NCBI GenBank assembly: GCA_963743595.1
Contig: CAVURW010000053.1
Span: forward strand, 1-24,777
DNA length: 24,777 nucleotides
Direction: 5' to 3'
Source of the DNA: CAVURW01 sp963743595
GTDB lineage: Bacteria; Verrucomicrobiota; Verrucomicrobiia; Methylacidiphilales; UBA1321
A program made the position numbers and the translations under genes. This document shows, one piece after another, positions 22,967-24,777 of the stretch (positions are counted from its first letter, which is position 1; every line of letters starts with the position of its first letter). Below the pieces are notes generated by a model. It had not been told where the DNA came from. It did no database searches and worked only from the letters and a program-made list of their open reading frames with translations.

Positions 22967-23767
22967 ATGAACAAACATGCACTTCCTCTTAGACCAATCG
23001 CTCTCGCCACCCTGTTAATCCGGGTTAAGACAGCACCTACCATCCAACATCAAATCGACCTCCTCTGTGAAGCAGGAGTTTTCCATTCCGTTAATAAGTT
23101 CCCAGTCGCTGAACTTAACTGGCTTTTCATTTGCCCTGGCTGTGGCTCGATCTCGGCAACTCGAAGACCCTACGGCAACTTGCTCGTGCTGGAGTTCATT
23201 GTCCAACAATCCGTACTCACGTTCACGTCTCGGGAAGCTCGGGAAGAGTGTCTAACGGCCCTGGAACAGATTCTGAAGGATCCCCGCTACTTCCGTTCAA
23301 ATCTGGATAATCTAATTGGTCGTCTTACGTTCAAATCGATTCGACCCTCTAATTCCCGTCCAACACCAGTCGATCCATTCGATGCGCCGGAACCGAATTC
23401 GTGTCGTCCTGAACCTCGAAATGCCAAGGAAGAGTTTCATCCGGTAAAAGCACCAACGCCAACCTGGGTACCCGTCGAGGCGACCAGCTATTCGTGGAGA
23501 ATTGACCGTCGTCAAAATCGAATGGAAGGAAACCTTTCCGGGCGCGTGGAGGGTCTCAAACAATGTGCCGCAGACTTGCGTTATTACCCCCTCGGCTCGG
23601 TTCTCTGTATCAAGTCCGATCACAGCGAAGAATTCCGAATCGTTACCGATTGCATCGAATCGGTTCAAGGACCCCATCAGCTCGGTCTGCACTTTGATTC
23701 AATCGAAATGGTGACGAACCGCACCCATTACGCCCTCGTCTTACTCGTTCGCAAGGGCTGGAACTAA
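22967..23767 (+). CDS. 3D-domain (double-psi beta-barrel) protein with N-terminal Cys-pair region
   Basis: The frame is open from 22850 through TTG, but ATG 22967 (MNKHALPLRP) starts the ordered part. 266 residues. About residues 50-65 hold FICPGCGSISA, a Cys-x-x-Cys knuckle. A Pro-rich linker (125-165) follows. The end (168-265) matches the 3D domain of murein-active and enzyme-like barrels: VEATSYSW, 'CAADLRYYPLGSVLCI' (first Asp, D203), 'EEFRIVTDCIESVQGPHQL' (second Asp, D228) and 'LHFDSIEMVTN'. The third Asp of the family (expected as R/Q-I-D) is Gly240 here, so catalysis may be lost or altered. There is no signal peptide. It is first of four close + strand genes. Confidence 0.6.
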   Translation: MNKHALPLRPIALATLLIRVKTAPTIQHQIDLLCEAGVFHSVNKFPVAELNWLFICPGCGSISATRRPYGNLLVLEFIVQQSVLTFTSREAREECLTALEQILKDPRYFRSNLDNLIGRLTFKSIRPSNSRPTPVDPFDAPEPNSCRPEPRNAKEEFHPVKAPTPTWVPVEATSYSWRIDRRQNRMEGNLSGRVEGLKQCAADLRYYPLGSVLCIKSDHSEEFRIVTDCIESVQGPHQLGLHFDSIEMVTNRTHYALVLLVRKGWN

Positions 23768-23786
23768 CCCAAATAAACGCACTTTT

Positions 23787-24260
23787 ATGAATTGGTTAAC
23801 CTCTCCCGAATACAAACAAGACGCTGAATTCCTTTGGCATTGCTGGTGGCTTCCCAATCGTTTCCTAAGCCGCGATTACGCAAAAGGCGTCGCTGCCCTG
23901 ATCGGTTGGCACGAGCCCTACCGGAAGCAACGCTTCTCGTTCTGGAATAATCAGAACCTCGCCGAGGTTTCTCACGATGGCGGTCTCGAGGCGCAGGTCG
24001 ACGTCTTCGAGCTGTTTCAATCCTCCGGTAACGTTTGGAAGCAAGACCGCGCCGATGCTCTGCAAAACCTCGTCTTACTCCTTCATCAGAACATCGAACG
24101 ACAACACCTCGTTCCCCACTACTGCCGCAAGGAATGGCTTCAGAAAATCATCTGGCACTGGCAACGCCTTCACGAGCGCAATCTCGTCCGCTGCAAGGCC
24201 GAGGCCAACGCTCTCCATGCCGCTGCAACTCACCTAAAATCTCTCCGGGAGGCCGCATGA
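23787..24260 (+). CDS. Hypothetical protein, 157 residues
   Basis: Starts at ATG 23787, 19 bp after the 3D-domain gene, and ends in ATGA overlap with the next one, so all three are likely co-translated. It is helical, with unusually many Trp, His and Gln residues: SPEYKQDAEFLWHCWWLPNR, KQRFSFWNNQNLAEVSHDGG and KEWLQKIIWHWQRLHERNLV. No membrane segment or signal. No known family. Aromatic-rich helical proteins like this are found among plasmid and integrative-element genes, but this is only a resemblance. Confidence 0.65.
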   Translation: MNWLTSPEYKQDAEFLWHCWWLPNRFLSRDYAKGVAALIGWHEPYRKQRFSFWNNQNLAEVSHDGGLEAQVDVFELFQSSGNVWKQDRADALQNLVLLLHQNIERQHLVPHYCRKEWLQKIIWHWQRLHERNLVRCKAEANALHAAATHLKSLREAA

Positions 24261-24481
24261 AATTTTGGAAACGTAAACTGGCCCACAATGAGGTCATCAA
24301 TGACAAAATTACCGAGGAATTAAAGGAGTTCAGCTTTCAATGTATGAAAGTTCATCTCGTTTCGATGGAGCCCAAACCGATCCCTACTAAACTGAGCGCG
24401 GTCATAACCCTGATCGGACTAGAGCTGTTGATAATTCTTCTGGCTTTGGCCGTTGGGTACCACCTCGGACATGGGCACTAA
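24257..24481 (+). CDS. Small single-pass membrane protein
   Basis: ATG 24257 overlaps the previous stop as ATGA (24257-24260). 74 residues. A charged N-terminal part (KFWKRKLAHNEVINDKITEE) is followed by an amphipathic stretch and one membrane helix near the C-terminus (LSAVITLIGLELLIILLALA). The tail is short and His-rich (GYHLGHGH). The likely topology is N-terminus in the cytoplasm. A longer overlapping frame (24035-24481) is in the same frame but starts inside the upstream gene. No family recognised; it could be a holin-like or anchor protein. Confidence 0.65.
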   Translation: MKFWKRKLAHNEVINDKITEELKEFSFQCMKVHLVSMEPKPIPTKLSAVITLIGLELLIILLALAVGYHLGHGH

Positions 24482-24510
24482 AGACGAAAATAGAAAAAGA
24501 GAACAACGTC

Positions 24511-24777
24511 ATGTACGACAATAAACCGACGACGCTACTGAACTTGCGCCACCTCCCCGCCAGAGTCGATTATCAGGGCGCTGCTTGGATACTCAATTTC
24601 GATGTTGTGGCAATTCGTGCCCTCGTCGATCTTGGCTACCTGAAGCCCCTGGGAAATCCAAGAGGATCAGAGCACAAATATTTTGCCACTTGCACCCTTC
24701 GGAAGCTGGCAGACGACGAAAAATGGCTCAATGAGGCATCCCGAGCAGTTTCAAAATATTGGGCCGACAAGAACCAA
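24511..24777 (+). CDS. Excisionase-like HTH protein, 3' end beyond window
   Basis: Starts at ATG 24511 and runs off the edge with 89 codons visible. The core is VDYQGAAWILNFDVVAIRAL, VDLGYLKPLGNPRGSEHKYF, ATCTLRKLADDEKWLNEASR: a MerR/excisionase-type winged HTH (AAWILN...IRALVDLGYLKPLG) with a wing (HKYFATCTL) and a closing helix. Such proteins usually accompany integrases or plasmid functions. It follows the small membrane protein by 29 bp on the same strand. A faint AG-rich run (AAAAAGAGAA) lies before the start. Confidence 0.7.
   Translation, partial: MYDNKPTTLLNLRHLPARVDYQGAAWILNFDVVAIRALVDLGYLKPLGNPRGSEHKYFATCTLRKLADDEKWLNEASRAVSKYWADKNQ

Overview
This looks like an accessory chromosomal region of a free-living, Gram-negative-type bacterium. 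A Verrucomicrobiota (Pedosphaera-like) origin is my inference from the mix of protein types: large secreted proteins of unknown function, Kelch-type propeller proteins, small excisionase-like helix-turn-helix (HTH) proteins and GC-rich dispersed repeats. Nothing in the window proves the taxon. There is no rRNA, tRNA or CRISPR array that I can see. Decayed genes are unusually common, at least six over about 18 kb, and they alternate with fully intact genes.

Left part (1-4.0 kb): a membrane-anchored Kelch-like propeller protein, a small lipoprotein and a TPR-like protein on the + strand, then a helicase-associated-domain remnant and a two-helix membrane protein on the - strand. Next (3.5-6.8 kb) is a compact locus: a NERD nuclease-UvrD helicase fusion followed by two small unknown genes on the - strand, and a divergent XRE repressor on the + strand. 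A perfect 19-bp palindrome lies in the short gap between the helicase gene and the repressor gene.

Middle (6.9-12.9 kb): a dead P-loop ATPase-CYTH gene with three frameshifts, then two pieces of a Tn3-type serine recombinase gene about 3.3 kb apart in the same orientation. Between them lie the C-terminal third of an ATP-grasp ligase and a large secreted protein. One piece is fused in frame to the ATP-grasp tail. A 15-bp inverted repeat, a strong terminator-like hairpin and a dispersed repeat copy close this part.

12.9-18.5 kb is the most interesting segment: six tightly spaced - strand genes, transcribed from 18.5 towards 12.9 kb. They encode a beta-rich protein (possibly pore-forming), a lysozyme/transglycosylase-like protein, an SGNH hydrolase, a YkuD-like protein with a His...SAGC active site, a four-helix membrane protein with a cytoplasmic repeat domain, and an aspartoacylase-family metallo-deacylase. 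The enzymes that appear to target cell-wall or ester substrates have no signal peptides. I propose a lytic or effector cassette; its function is unknown.

Right part (18.8-24.8 kb): two decayed genes, then a cluster of small HTH proteins. A striking array of CCGA motifs spaced exactly 10 bp apart lies next to one of them. A four-gene + strand run includes a 3D-domain protein and an excisionase-like protein cut by the window edge. This arm resembles the control end of an integrated plasmid or integrative element.
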